Assembly: GCA_019690095.1 (NCBI GenBank) | Contig: JADGGD010000014.1 | Span: forward strand, 1 to 36,074 | Length of the DNA: 36,074 nucleotides | Reading direction: 5' to 3' | Source of the DNA: Chloroflexota bacterium | Lineage (GTDB): Bacteria > Chloroflexota > UBA6077 > FW602-bin22 > CADDYW01 | Shown: positions 1-8,463 of the stretch, piece after piece | How positions within the stretch are numbered: position 1 is the stretch's first letter | Layout of the letters: the number at the start of each line of letters is the position of its first letter | Translations under genes and position numbers: made by a program | Notes under the pieces: model-generated | Seen by the model: the letters and a program-made list of their open reading frames with translations, nothing else | Told to the model about the DNA's origin: nothing | Database searches by the model: none

Positions 1-1107
1 CCCCCTCCCCCCTGTGCCGCCGATCCGGCTGGGCTGGCGCCAGCCCGCAGTCCGGATGGCCGTCTCCTCGATTACTGGCATACCTGCGGCGTCTACATCG
101 TGGATCAAACCGGTCGACCGATTCGCGTCGCGGGCGTTGCCTGGTCGGGCATGGAGCTGGGAGGCGGCGCCCCGCAGGGCCTCGACCGCCAAGGCTACCG
201 AACCATCCTGGGCATCGTCAAGGCGCTCGGCTATAATGTCATCCGCATCCCATTCAGCAGTGCCTCTATTCAGCCGGGCTTCCATCCAACAGGCATCGAC
301 GACCGGCTCAATCCTGATCTGCGCGGCCTGACCGGTCTCGAGATCCTTGACCGGATTATTGCCGCCTGCGGCCGCCTCGGGCTCAAGGTCATTCTGGATC
401 ACCACCGGATCTCGCCGTGGTCGGTGCCTCCGCTCTGGTTCGACGATACCTACAGCGAAGAGCGGTGGATCGCCGACTGGCAGCGTCTGGCACGCCGCTA
501 CGCGGGCAACGATACCGTGGTTGGGTTCGACCTTCAGAACGAGCCTTACGGCGCGACCTGGGCGGCTGGCGATCCGCGTACCGACTGGCACCGTGCTGCG
601 ACCCGTGCCGGCAACGCCATCCTTGCCGTCAATCCGCGTCTCCTCATCTTCGTTCAGGGGATCGGCCACGACGGCGGCCAGGACTACTGGTACGGGGGCG
701 AACTCCGCGGCGTAGCACGCGCCACGATCCACCTCTCTATTCCCGGCCGGCTGGTCTACAGCCCGCACGAATACGGCCCGTCTGTCTATCCCCAGTCCTG
801 GTTCTTCACGCCCGATTTCCCCAGTAACCTGCCCGGCATCTGGAACACTCACTGGGGGTTCATCGTAGAGCGTGGCCTGGCTCCGGTTGTTGTCGGGGAG
901 ATGGGGGCGCCCGAGACGGGCTATGATACCGGCGGCACCTGGCAGCGCACCCTCCTGTCCTATCTGGACTATCATCACCTCGGCTTTATCACCTGGGCCC
1001 TGAATCCGGGCAGCACCGATACCGGCAGCGTGCTGACGTCAGACTGGCGCACGGTCAACGCCGCCCGACAGGCCCTCTTTACCCCGTACCTGCGCGGCAG
1101 TCCCTGA
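1..1107 (+). CDS. Glycoside hydrolase family 5 (cellulase-type), 5' truncated
   Basis: Retaining beta-glycosidase with a GH5 TIM barrel, probably acting on beta-1,4-glucan or mannan. The frame is open back to base 1 and starts with a proline-rich stretch, followed by LLDYWHTCGVYIVDQTGRP, the usual first strand of a GH5 domain. The GTG at 100 would delete that strand, so the true start lies left of the window. The acid/base Glu is in FDLQNEPYG (codon 541-543) and the nucleophile Glu in VVVGEMGAPE (codon 898-900). HH in ILDHHRISPW and the Trp in FITWALNPG also fit the family. It ends 27 bp before the convergent aldehyde dehydrogenase. Family assignment is secure. The substrate and secretion signal are not visible. 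Confidence 0.88.
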   Translation, partial: PPPPCAADPAGLAPARSPDGRLLDYWHTCGVYIVDQTGRPIRVAGVAWSGMELGGGAPQGLDRQGYRTILGIVKALGYNVIRIPFSSASIQPGFHPTGIDDRLNPDLRGLTGLEILDRIIAACGRLGLKVILDHHRISPWSVPPLWFDDTYSEERWIADWQRLARRYAGNDTVVGFDLQNEPYGATWAAGDPRTDWHRAATRAGNAILAVNPRLLIFVQGIGHDGGQDYWYGGELRGVARATIHLSIPGRLVYSPHEYGPSVYPQSWFFTPDFPSNLPGIWNTHWGFIVERGLAPVVVGEMGAPETGYDTGGTWQRTLLSYLDYHHLGFITWALNPGSTDTGSVLTSDWRTVNAARQALFTPYLRGSP

Positions 1108-1134
1108 CCGGCCGCGTCATCTCCAGCTGCCATC

Positions 1135-2619
1135 TTATCCCAGCTCAATCTGGGCACGCTGGAGCCGCCCGGAATAGTCAACAAAGATCGTTTTCCATTC
1201 GGAGAACACGTCCAGCGCCGCCGTCCCGGCCTCCCGATGGCCATTGCCAGTCGCCCGGGTCCCTCCGAACGGCAAGTGAATCTCAGCGCCGATGGTCCCG
1301 GCATTCACATAGACAAGGCCGGTCGTCAGCTCGCGCATGGCGGTGAATGCCCGATTCACATCCCGCGTGTAGATCGCGCTCGACAGTCCATACTCGACGC
1401 CGTTGTTCACCGCAATCGCCTCTTCGAGCGAATCGACCGTGATCACTGCGGTCACCGGCCCGAAGATCTCCTCCCGGGCGATTCGCATTGCTGGCGTTGC
1501 ACCATCAAAGATGGTGGGCTCGTAGAAAAAGCCCCGCTCCAGTCCCCGGCCGGTCGCTACGCGGCCACCGGTCAGGATCTGCGCCCCTTCCTGCACGCCG
1601 ATGCGCACGTACCGGTCAATCTTCTCGAGCTGGGCGCGGTTAATAACTGGCCCCACGTCAACATCCGGGTCGAGACCGTTCCCAAGGCGCAGCTGCCGAG
1701 TGCGGTCCACCAGCTTCCGAATCAGCTCGTCGTGCACCCGCCGATGCACGATCACCCGACTTGCCGCCGTGCACCGCTGACCGCTTGTCCCAAACGCGCT
1801 CCAGACGATCCCATCTACCGCCAGGTCCAGGTCGGCGTCGTCCAGCACGATGATCGCATTCTTCCCGCCCATCTCGAGGGAAAGGCGCTTCATCTGCGGC
1901 GCCAGATCGATAGTGAGCTGGCGTCCCACCTCAGTCGAGCCGGTAAAGGATACCAGCACGACCTCATCCTGACGGGCCAGGGCTGTCCCGACTGACGCGC
2001 CCGGGCCGTGCACGAGATTCAGCACCCCCGGCGGCAGACCGGCCTCCTCGAGGGTATGCACGATCATGCTGGATGTGACGGCTGTCTCCGACGACGGCTT
2101 GTAGACGACGGTATTTCCCAGCACGAGGGCCGGGAAGATCTTCCAGGCCGGGATGGCTAGGGGGAAATTCCAGGGAGTGATCGCCGCGACAACACCGAGC
2201 GGGGCACGGACCGACATAGCGAACTTGTCTGGCAGTTCGGAGGGCGTCGTCTGTCCGAACGAACGGCGGCCCTCACCCGCCATATAGAATGCCATGTCGA
2301 TCGCTTCCTGGACATCACCCCGCGCCTCCTGGAGAACCTTGCCCATCTCTCTCGTCATCAGACGGGCGAGCTCTTCTTTACGGCGGATCAGGATTTCGCC
2401 AGCGCGGAAGAGAATCTCGGCCCGCCGGGGGGCTGGCATCAGCCGCCAGCGATCGAAGGCCCGTGCGGCCGCCCGGCATGCTGCGGCAACATCGCTCGGC
2501 GTCGAGCGTGCCACTGTTCCCACGATGTCGCCAGTCGCCGGGTCAATGCTGTCGAACGTCTCCCCATTCTCCGCAGGGCACCACTGCCCATCAATGTAGT
2601 TAAGATGAACCGCGCTCAT
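1135..2619 (-). CDS. NAD(P)-dependent aldehyde dehydrogenase
   Basis: Oxidises an aldehyde to the carboxylate with NAD(P)+. The 494-residue protein has normal length for the ALDH superfamily: TPWNFPLA in the cofactor-binding half, FTGSTEVG, general base E249 in LEMGGKN, and nucleophile C283 in SGQRCTAA, with the 34-residue spacing typical of the family. EEIFGPV and the C-terminal LPFGGTRATGNGHREAG are also present. The ATG at 2619 was chosen over an upstream start because a purine-rich GGGAGGGG lies just before it. It follows the TlpA-like gene on the same strand with a 53 bp gap, so the two may be cotranscribed. The substrate (semialdehyde or other) cannot be assigned. Confidence 0.9.
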   Translation of the reverse strand: MSAVHLNYIDGQWCPAENGETFDSIDPATGDIVGTVARSTPSDVAAACRAAARAFDRWRLMPAPRRAEILFRAGEILIRRKEELARLMTREMGKVLQEARGDVQEAIDMAFYMAGEGRRSFGQTTPSELPDKFAMSVRAPLGVVAAITPWNFPLAIPAWKIFPALVLGNTVVYKPSSETAVTSSMIVHTLEEAGLPPGVLNLVHGPGASVGTALARQDEVVLVSFTGSTEVGRQLTIDLAPQMKRLSLEMGGKNAIIVLDDADLDLAVDGIVWSAFGTSGQRCTAASRVIVHRRVHDELIRKLVDRTRQLRLGNGLDPDVDVGPVINRAQLEKIDRYVRIGVQEGAQILTGGRVATGRGLERGFFYEPTIFDGATPAMRIAREEIFGPVTAVITVDSLEEAIAVNNGVEYGLSSAIYTRDVNRAFTAMRELTTGLVYVNAGTIGAEIHLPFGGTRATGNGHREAGTAALDVFSEWKTIFVDYSGRLQRAQIELG

Positions 2620-2672
2620 ACTCCCCTCCCTGTTCGTGCCCCGCCAGGGCACTGACGCGCGCGGCACTGCGC

Positions 2673-3236
2673 TTATGAGGGCTCTCGTCCACCCCTGACG
2701 ATTCCACCGGAGGGGGCTCCGGAGGCACGACCAATATTGATCTCGATCGTCCGCTCATCCATCGCCCCCACGTGGACCGCCCGGATGCGGCCATCCGGAC
2801 CGATGAAGAAAGAGCTCGGCAGTGAGCTCACGTGATACAGCGTGGTGACCCGACCGGTCGTATCGAGAACGGGAGTGAAGATCAGCCCCAACTCCTGCGC
2901 ATACGGCCTGACGAGGGCCGGACCCTCTTCGAGATCAACCGCCAGGACAACGACATTCGGATATCTCTGCGCCGCGGCATTGATCGCCGGCATCTCAGCG
3001 CGGCAGGGCGGACACCAGGTCGCCCAGAAGTTGAGAATAACGGTTTTCCCACGATACGCAGAGAGCGTCACGGCGCGCCCGTCCACATCCTCCAGGGTGA
3101 AATCCGGGGCGAGCGTGCCAACAGCGGGCAGACTGGATGAAGCTGGATGGTCTGCCAGGAACCACCAGAGCACGCCCACTGCGACCACGAGAAAGAGCAG
3201 CAGGGCCAGGATCCGTGCGACCGATGCGAACCGCAC
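2673..3236 (-). CDS. TlpA/ResA-like membrane-anchored thioredoxin
   Basis: Thiol-disulfide oxidoreductase on the outer face of the membrane. Family members reduce apocytochrome c or keep secreted thiols reduced. The 187-residue protein begins with an uncleaved-looking hydrophobic anchor (ARILALLLFLVVAVGVLWWF), then an AhpC/TSA-type fold (APDFTLEDVDGRAVTLSAYRGKTVILNFWATWCPPC) with redox cysteines C75 and C78, and the cis-proline region LPSSFFIGPDGRI. The start is GTG and the SD is weak. It is first in a likely two-gene unit with the downstream aldehyde dehydrogenase. No cytochrome biogenesis genes are nearby, so the partner is unknown. Confidence 0.85.
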   Translation of the reverse strand: MRFASVARILALLLFLVVAVGVLWWFLADHPASSSLPAVGTLAPDFTLEDVDGRAVTLSAYRGKTVILNFWATWCPPCRAEMPAINAAAQRYPNVVVLAVDLEEGPALVRPYAQELGLIFTPVLDTTGRVTTLYHVSSLPSSFFIGPDGRIRAVHVGAMDERTIEINIGRASGAPSGGIVRGGREPS

Positions 3237-3623
3237 CCTGTGCGTCCCGATCGGGAGGGATCCCCGCTGGGATGGATGAGGTGCCAGTGATGATCCCTGG
3301 TCCGTACTCTGGCCCGGGAGATCGCCAATCAGACTGGAGATAGCCGCAGTGAACTGCGCGCCGCGCGGGCGCGCCCCCTCGCCCTCGATGATCTTCCGCC
3401 TCCTCAGCGGGACTTCCTCAGCAAAAAGTATAGGCCTGACCGGTACTGACCGTCCACCCAGCTGATATCGACCTGCACTATCGCGGCCGTCCGACTAGTA
3501 CCTCCTTTTCGGACGGACGAGAATCCGGTAGAATGAGAAACAGACCTGCCGGTACCGCCTGGCAGTCTGACCGACGCGGTATACGCGCCGCGCCAAGCAC
3601 CAACACTGCAAGGATGACCACGG
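3237..3623. other. Divergent intergenic region, tlpA-like / leuC
   Basis: This is 387 bp without a credible gene between divergent transcription units. It contains a TATACT hexamer on the minus strand (3427-3432) and a TAGAAT hexamer on the plus strand (3529-3534). Neither has a convincing -35 box at 16-18 bp. A leader hairpin for leuC lies at 3541-3569 (listed separately). Confidence 0.4.
3541..3569 (+). promoter_or_regulatory. Hairpin in the leuC leader
   Basis: CAGA-C-CTGCC (3541-3550) pairs with GGCAG-TCTG (3561-3569), giving nine base pairs with one bulged C around a 10-base loop. It lies 55 bp before the leuC start and downstream of the candidate -10 TAGAAT. It could fold in the transcript as an attenuator-like or stability element. 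No leader peptide or T-box motif is visible. Confidence 0.35.
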
Positions 3624-5036
3624 ATGTCTGCCCGGACGATGTTTGAAAAGATCTGGGATTCCCACGTTGTGCGCGAAGCGCCAGGAGAGCCGGCGCTGCT
3701 CTACATCGACCTCCACCTCGTCCATGAGGTCACCTCGCCCCAGGCCTTCGACGGCCTCCGGCTGAGCGGTCGGCGGGTTCGGCGTCCCGATCTGACCATC
3801 GCTACGATGGACCACAATGTCCCGACCTGGGCACGCTCGCTGCCGGTCACCGATGAGATTTCGCGTCGTCAGATGGAGGTCCTGGCGCGCAACTGTGCGG
3901 AGTTCGGCATCCCGCTCTTCGACCTCCACAGCCCGCGTCAAGGGATCGTGCACATCATCGGCCCGGAGCTCGGCCTCACCCAACCCGGCATGACGATCGT
4001 CTGCGGCGACAGTCACACGTCGACCCACGGGGCCTTTGGCGCGCTCGCTTTCGGCATCGGGACATCGGAGGTCGAGCACGTACTGGCCACCCAATGCCTC
4101 CTCCAGACCCGCCCAAAGACAATGGAGATCCGCGTCAACGGCCGGCTGCCGCGCGGCGTGACCGCGAAAGACGTGATTCTCGGCATCATCGGGACGATTG
4201 GCACGGCGGGGGCTACCGGCTATGCCGTCGAGTATACCGGCGAGGCGATCCGCTCCTTGTCCATGGAAGGGCGGATGACCATCTGCAATATGTCCATCGA
4301 GGCCGGTGCCCGAGCGGGCATGGTCGCACCGGATGATACGACCTTCGCCTATCTCGAAGGAAGACCCTGCGCTCCGCGGGGTGCCGACTTCGAGCGGGCT
4401 CTCGCGGTCTGGCAGACCCTGCCCACCGATCCTGGTGCCCACTTCGATCGCGTCGTGGAGATCGACGCGAGCTCTCTCGCCCCGTTCGTGACCTGGGGAA
4501 CCAATCCGGGCATGGTGGTGCCGGTCACCGGCCGCGTTCCCGATCCGTCGTCGTTCAGCGACCCGGCTGACCGGCGTGCCGCCGAGCGTGCACTGGAGTA
4601 CATGGGGTTGACCCCCGGCACGGCGATCCAGGATATCCCCATTGATCGGGTTTTCCTGGGATCGTGCACCAACAGCCGCATCGAGGATCTCCGCGCCGCC
4701 GCCCGGGTGGTCCGGGGGCGAAAGGTCCATCCGCGCGTTCGCGCCATGGTCGTCCCCGGTTCGACAACAGTCAAGCGCCAGGCTGAGGCAGAAGGGCTCG
4801 ACCGGATCTTCCAGGAAGCTGGATTCGAGTGGCGCGAGGCGGGCTGTTCCATGTGCCTGGGAATGAATCCAGACATCCTTCGCCCAGGTGAGCGCTGCGC
4901 CTCGACCTCGAACCGCAACTTCGAGGGACGGCAGGGCAAGGGTGGTCGGACCCACCTGGTCAGCCCGGTTATGGCGGCCGCCGCGGCGATCGCCGGCCAC
5001 TTCGTGGATATCCGAGACTGGGACTTCGAGGATTGA
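3624..5036 (+). CDS. leuC: 3-isopropylmalate dehydratase large subunit
   Basis: Isomerises 2-isopropylmalate to 3-isopropylmalate in leucine synthesis, as the [4Fe-4S] aconitase-type subunit of LeuCD. At 470 residues it is the usual bacterial length. It shows [21 protein letters not shown] near the start, [14 protein letters not shown] and [14 protein letters not shown], and the three cluster ligands C348 (SCTNSR), C408 and C411 (CSMC). The C-terminus has [22 protein letters not shown]. The start is ATG after AAGGATG. leuD follows 5 bp downstream, so the two subunits are cotranslated. No leuA or leuB is in the window. Confidence 0.97.
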   Translation: MSARTMFEKIWDSHVVREAPGEPALLYIDLHLVHEVTSPQAFDGLRLSGRRVRRPDLTIATMDHNVPTWARSLPVTDEISRRQMEVLARNCAEFGIPLFDLHSPRQGIVHIIGPELGLTQPGMTIVCGDSHTSTHGAFGALAFGIGTSEVEHVLATQCLLQTRPKTMEIRVNGRLPRGVTAKDVILGIIGTIGTAGATGYAVEYTGEAIRSLSMEGRMTICNMSIEAGARAGMVAPDDTTFAYLEGRPCAPRGADFERALAVWQTLPTDPGAHFDRVVEIDASSLAPFVTWGTNPGMVVPVTGRVPDPSSFSDPADRRAAERALEYMGLTPGTAIQDIPIDRVFLGSCTNSRIEDLRAAARVVRGRKVHPRVRAMVVPGSTTVKRQAEAEGLDRIFQEAGFEWREAGCSMCLGMNPDILRPGERCASTSNRNFEGRQGKGGRTHLVSPVMAAAAAIAGHFVDIRDWDFED

Positions 5037-5041
5037 ACCCC

Positions 5042-5683
5042 ATGGAGCCTTTCATCCGCCTCACCGGCATCGTTGCCCCGCTCGATCGGGTAAACGTCGA
5101 TACCGATCAGATCATCCCGAAGCAGTTCCTGAAACGGGTCGAGCGCACCGGCTTCGGGCAGTTCCTGTTCTTTGATTGGCGTTACCTGCCGGATGGCCAG
5201 CCCAATCCGGACTTCGAACTGAATCACCCGGGTTATCGCGGTGCGACGATCCTGGCCGCCGGGCGCAACTTTGGCTGTGGCTCGTCCCGGGAGCACGCTC
5301 CCTGGGCACTCCTGGATTATGGCTTTCGGGCGATCATCGCCCCATCGTTCGCCGACATCTTTTATAACAACTGCTTCCAGAACGGCATCCTGCCGGTCAC
5401 ATTACCTGAGGAGACGGTCAACCAGATCATCGCGCGCGCAAAGGAGCGACCAGGCTACCAGCTGACTGTGGATCTGGAGCGCAATCTGGTCGAGGACAGC
5501 CACGGACTGTCCGTTCCGTTCGAGATCAATCCGTTCCGGCGGCACTGCCTGCTTAACGGCCTGGACGACATCGGCCTCACCCTGCAGCATGAGGACGAGA
5601 TTGCTGCCTACGAGCGGCAGCGCCCTCCGTGGCGGCCGGTGACGACCGGCCTCGCGGTCTCCACCGCAAGAACCGATCAGTAA
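5042..5683 (+). CDS. leuD: 3-isopropylmalate dehydratase small subunit
   Basis: Swivelling-domain partner of LeuC in leucine synthesis. The 213-residue protein opens with the family N-terminus ([24 protein letters not shown]) and has [45 protein letters not shown]. The ATG at 5042 is preferred over an overlapping TTG at 5033 because it matches the family start and sits about 10 nt after GAGG. Its last bases overlap the convergent AbrB-type gene by 7 bp (5677-5683). Confidence 0.97.
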   Translation: MEPFIRLTGIVAPLDRVNVDTDQIIPKQFLKRVERTGFGQFLFFDWRYLPDGQPNPDFELNHPGYRGATILAAGRNFGCGSSREHAPWALLDYGFRAIIAPSFADIFYNNCFQNGILPVTLPEETVNQIIARAKERPGYQLTVDLERNLVEDSHGLSVPFEINPFRRHCLLNGLDDIGLTLQHEDEIAAYERQRPPWRPVTTGLAVSTARTDQ

Positions 5684-5991
5684 TCGTCGCCTACTGCCGG
5701 GGGGAGTGAGCGGAGGCGCATGCGGAGGCTCTCCCCCAGCCGCCGCATCTCAAGTACCTCCGGGCTCTCGTGGGCCGTCCCATCTGGACTCCCGAACGTG
5801 AAGCCAGTGATCGAGGGGTAGCCCGCTGCTGGTTCCGAGTGCAGAGGATAGATCTGCTCCGGCGTCAGCAGGACCGTGCCCGGCCCTTCCTCAACGACGA
5901 GATAGTCGCCCTGGACCAGACCGAGCTTGCGCCGAAGCTCGGCCGGGATGGTGATTCGTCCCTTGGTCTGCATCCGAACAACCTTTCGCAC
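5677..5991 (-). CDS. AbrB/MazE/SpoVT-type swapped-hairpin DNA-binding protein
   Basis: Small transcriptional regulator or antitoxin-type DNA-binding protein. Residues 1-45 ([33 protein letters not shown]) form one AbrB swapped-hairpin domain. The remaining ~60 residues are an unrecognised tail rich in Pro and charged residues. The GTG at 5991 keeps the first beta strand and has GAGGA 8 nt upstream. An internal ATG at 5973 is the alternative. It lies 39 bp downstream of the ParA-type gene on the same strand. No toxin gene is adjacent, so a regulator coupled to the ATPase is more likely than an antitoxin. Confidence 0.8.
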   Translation of the reverse strand: MRKVVRMQTKGRITIPAELRRKLGLVQGDYLVVEEGPGTVLLTPEQIYPLHSEPAAGYPSITGFTFGSPDGTAHESPEVLEMRRLGESLRMRLRSLPPAVGDDY

Positions 5992-6030
5992 GGCGGATTC
6001 CTCGCAGTCATTCCAAGTTCGCCCACGGCC

Positions 6031-7242
6031 TCAGATCGGCCAGGACAGCACCCGTCCCATTCGCTTGAGAACCGAGCCATTCCGCGCTGAGTCGCCGCGT
6101 CCGGCGTCGGTAGTCCCGGAATCAGCCCCTGAAGGGCCGCCGAAGCCAGTTCCTCGACTCTCCGCACCTTCCCCACCGGGAGGATTTTCCCTCCGCTCCT
6201 CAGTTCCGAGCGGCGCGGCATCTCCCATCCGATCGGCCAGCCACGCTGCGGGCCGCCGAGGCACCGGCAGTCCGGCCGGTTCGCGCCCGGGCCCGGCCGC
6301 CGCACTCTCCCGGCCAGGCGTCCGGGCCTGGCTACCAGCAGCCAGACGTGCCGCGAGGCATATCACCCCTTCGCCACGCTCGCGGGCGCTGTCCCCACTG
6401 TCACCCACACCACTCTTCCGGTCCGCGCTCGCCACGGGGACGGTACTCTCCAGACGCTCGATAACCTCAGTCGCGAGATCGCGATACGCCTGGGATGCTC
6501 GCCCATTCGGATCGAAGGCGAGAACGCTCATCCCCATGCGCGCCGCATCCTTGAGCTTAATCTGCACTGGAATCTGCACCTGGAAAACCGGGATGCGGCC
6601 GGTCAGGGTCTCGCGGACTGCGGCGACGATCTCCCGTCCGTGGCGCGTCCGGCCATCGACCATAGTGAGGAGAATCCCGAGGATCTTGAGGCCGGGATTA
6701 AGCCGCTCGCGGACCAGCGCGACGCTATCCAGGAGCTGGGCCAGACCGTGCACTGCGAGGTACTCCGCCTGCACCGGGATGATCAGGCCCTCGGCCGCGG
6801 CCAGGGCATTGACTGCCAGCAGGCCCAGCGTCGGAACCGAGTCGATGAGGATCAGATCATATTCGCCGCGAATCCCGGCGAGGGTATCCCGCAGGGCATA
6901 CTCCCGCCCATAAACGGTATGCAGGGCGGTCTCGGCCATGGACAGCTGCTGGTTGGCCGGCAGAATGTCCAGGCCGGCAGGTGTCGCAACGACTGCCTCC
7001 CGGGCGGTGGCACGGCGCGCAAACGGCCCGTGCACGGTTGTGAGCAGGGCGTCGGCGATCGTGGGACGTGCCGCCACCACGGATGGATCGGTCAGCCCAC
7101 AGCAGGTCGTCAGGCTTCCCTGGGGATCTAAATCGACGGCGAGAACCCGCCAGCCGCGCTCCTGGAGCGCGGCCGCAAGATTCATGGTCGTGGTTGTCTT
7201 CCCAACCCCGCCCTTCTGATTCATTACCGTGACAACAGCCAT
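6031..7242 (-). CDS. ParA/Soj-family ATPase with long C-terminal tail
   Basis: Deviant Walker-type ATPase of the chromosome/plasmid partition or protein-positioning family. Residues 1-260 hold the domain: KGGVGKTT with signature K10 and catalytic K15, LAVDLDPQGSLTTCCGL, and LILIDSVPTLGLLAVNAL. The ATG at 7242 after GGGGAG was chosen because the extension upstream of it is unlike the family. The tail from about residue 262 to 403 is low-complexity (Gly, Arg, Glu, Pro) and ends in VLKRMGRVLSWPI, which could form a short amphipathic helix. There is no ParB gene next door. Instead an AbrB-type gene follows. Its role as true chromosome ParA is unproven. Confidence 0.85.
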   Translation of the reverse strand: MAVVTVMNQKGGVGKTTTTMNLAAALQERGWRVLAVDLDPQGSLTTCCGLTDPSVVAARPTIADALLTTVHGPFARRATAREAVVATPAGLDILPANQQLSMAETALHTVYGREYALRDTLAGIRGEYDLILIDSVPTLGLLAVNALAAAEGLIIPVQAEYLAVHGLAQLLDSVALVRERLNPGLKILGILLTMVDGRTRHGREIVAAVRETLTGRIPVFQVQIPVQIKLKDAARMGMSVLAFDPNGRASQAYRDLATEVIERLESTVPVASADRKSGVGDSGDSARERGEGVICLAARLAAGSQARTPGRESAAAGPGREPAGLPVPRRPAAWLADRMGDAAPLGTEERRENPPGGEGAESRGTGFGGPSGADSGTTDAGRGDSARNGSVLKRMGRVLSWPI

Positions 7243-7569
7243 CCAGACTCCCCATGCCCGTGTTGGTCGCGCAGTGCCCCGCTCGTACACCCGCGTCGGA
7301 TACGAGTATACGGTGCCGGGGATAGGCCGGGGACCATGCGCCTAGTACCTTCGGTGGGGCCAGGAAGTCAGAAGAAACGGTCAGCAGGAATGCTTCCACG
7401 ATCGGCCACGAGGAACGATCAGGAGTACGTCCGGATTGGCGGCCGCCAGTCCGGAAAGAAATATTTCCGCGATCGGCCAGGGATAGACACGGCAGCACCC
7501 GGCCGTTTCCAGTCGGACAGAGCCGCGGCCCTGGCCGACTGGAAACAGGCCCCGGATCCACTGCCCGTG
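7243..7569. other. Intergenic region rich in dyads, parA-like upstream region
   Basis: This is 327 bp with no gene. It contains a candidate minus-strand -10 TATACT (7305-7310) and two direct copies of CGATCGGCCA (7399-7408, 7470-7479). It also has a near-perfect 24 bp dyad (7431-7454; arms CCGGATTGGCGG / CCGCCAGTCCGG, one mismatch), GGAAA/TTTCC (7453-7468), and the long hairpin at 7501-7551. Confidence 0.45.
7501..7551 (-). terminator. Long hairpin downstream of the amidohydrolase-like gene
   Basis: GTTTCCAGTCGG (7505-7516) pairs perfectly with CCGACTGGAAAC (7535-7546) around an 18-base loop. A flanking GGCC/GGCC pair (7501-7504, 7548-7551) extends the stem past a bulged A. It lies 19 bp after the minus-strand stop at 7570. 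No U-tract follows, so intrinsic termination is only a guess. It may protect the mRNA 3' end. Confidence 0.45.
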
Positions 7570-8286
7570 CTAGAGGCGGTAGATCCGGCGCAGGTTTTCG
7601 CCCAGGATCAGATCCTCCGCCTCCTGGCCGAGCTTCAAACGGCGAATGTTCTCGACGCCGAGGTCGGGATAGGCCGACGGCGCATTTGAGCCGAAGACAA
7701 CCCGCTCTGGACCGAGTACCTGGACCGCCCGGCGAATCATGCCGGGCTCGACTGTGACCAGGGTTGTCCCAAGATAGATATTAGGACACAGGAGCGCGGC
7801 CTCGATCGCGTCACCGCTGAAATCACGGTATCCCATATGGTCCAGAATGATCGGCACCTCGGGCCACTTCCGCGCGAGCATCGCGACCTGTAGCGGGTGG
7901 CCGGGTGGATTCCCCGTATGAATGGTGACCGGCTGGCCGAGTTCACGCGCCAGGTCCATGATCGGCGTCATGACCGGGCTTGACAGGTTGAGAGCAAAGC
8001 CGGGCGGCATGAGCTTCAAGCCGCGCATGCCCCACTCAGTTACCGCCAGGCGGAACTCCTCGACCGCCTCCGCACCAAAGTTAGGGTTCACTGAGCAGCA
8101 GGGAATCAACCGCTTCTCGTAGCCCTTCAGTGCTTTAACCAGCCAGCGGTTATCCGGCTTGAGCTGGACTCGCGGCATTACAATCGCGATGTCGATGCCA
8201 GCCGCATCCTCCAGGGCGATCAGATCCTCCGGGCGGGCATCCGCTCCCTCAGCGAGATAGGTCTCGAAATCCATGCGAATAGCCAT
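7570..8286 (-). CDS. Amidohydrolase-2-like TIM-barrel protein lacking canonical metal ligands
   Basis: Resembles the amidohydrolase-2 family (decarboxylases and lactonases such as ACMSD). It has DAAGIDIAIVMP, MRGLKLMPPGFALN, VTIHTGNPPGHP, VPIILDHMGYRDF and ERVVFGSNAPSAYP, and ends with ILGENLRRIYRL. At 238 residues it is slightly short. The N-terminal HxH metal motif is absent (MDFETYL stands in its place), and the usual catalytic Asp of FGSD is Asn. It may therefore be a non-metal or altered-chemistry member. The ATG at 8286 follows a strong AAGGAGGT. Confidence 0.72.
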   Translation of the reverse strand: MAIRMDFETYLAEGADARPEDLIALEDAAGIDIAIVMPRVQLKPDNRWLVKALKGYEKRLIPCCSVNPNFGAEAVEEFRLAVTEWGMRGLKLMPPGFALNLSSPVMTPIMDLARELGQPVTIHTGNPPGHPLQVAMLARKWPEVPIILDHMGYRDFSGDAIEAALLCPNIYLGTTLVTVEPGMIRRAVQVLGPERVVFGSNAPSAYPDLGVENIRRLKLGQEAEDLILGENLRRIYRL

Positions 8287-8381
8287 GCCTGGACCTCCTT
8301 CCAGCACCTAGATCGGCGTCGGCCCCTCCCGACCCCTGGCCGGCCATTGTACGGCAGAGACCTCGGCCCGGCCAGTCGGGG

Positions 8382-8427
8382 GCGCTCCGACCATGGGCAC
8401 GGCCGTGAGCCGCCGCGGTCGGAGCGC
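8382..8427 (-). terminator. Hairpin downstream of the ClC gene
   Basis: GCGCTCCGACC (8382-8392) and GGTCGGAGCGC (8417-8427) form an 11 bp perfect stem with a 24-base, GC-rich loop. It is 37 bp past the minus-strand stop of the ClC gene. No U-tract follows. A possible terminator or 3'-end protecting element. Confidence 0.4.
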
Positions 8428-8463
8428 AGTACCCTCCAGGCCAGGTGCACGGAAGGCCAGCGG

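Noticed and set aside
3495-5000. 501-residue minus-strand open frame opposite leuC
   Set aside because: It is antisense to a certain leuC. Its composition is that expected of the complement of high-GC codons and it has no family motifs.
5927-6913. 328-residue plus-strand open frame opposite the ParA-like gene
   Set aside because: Arg/Ser-rich shadow of the ParA gene, which has clear Walker motifs on the minus strand.
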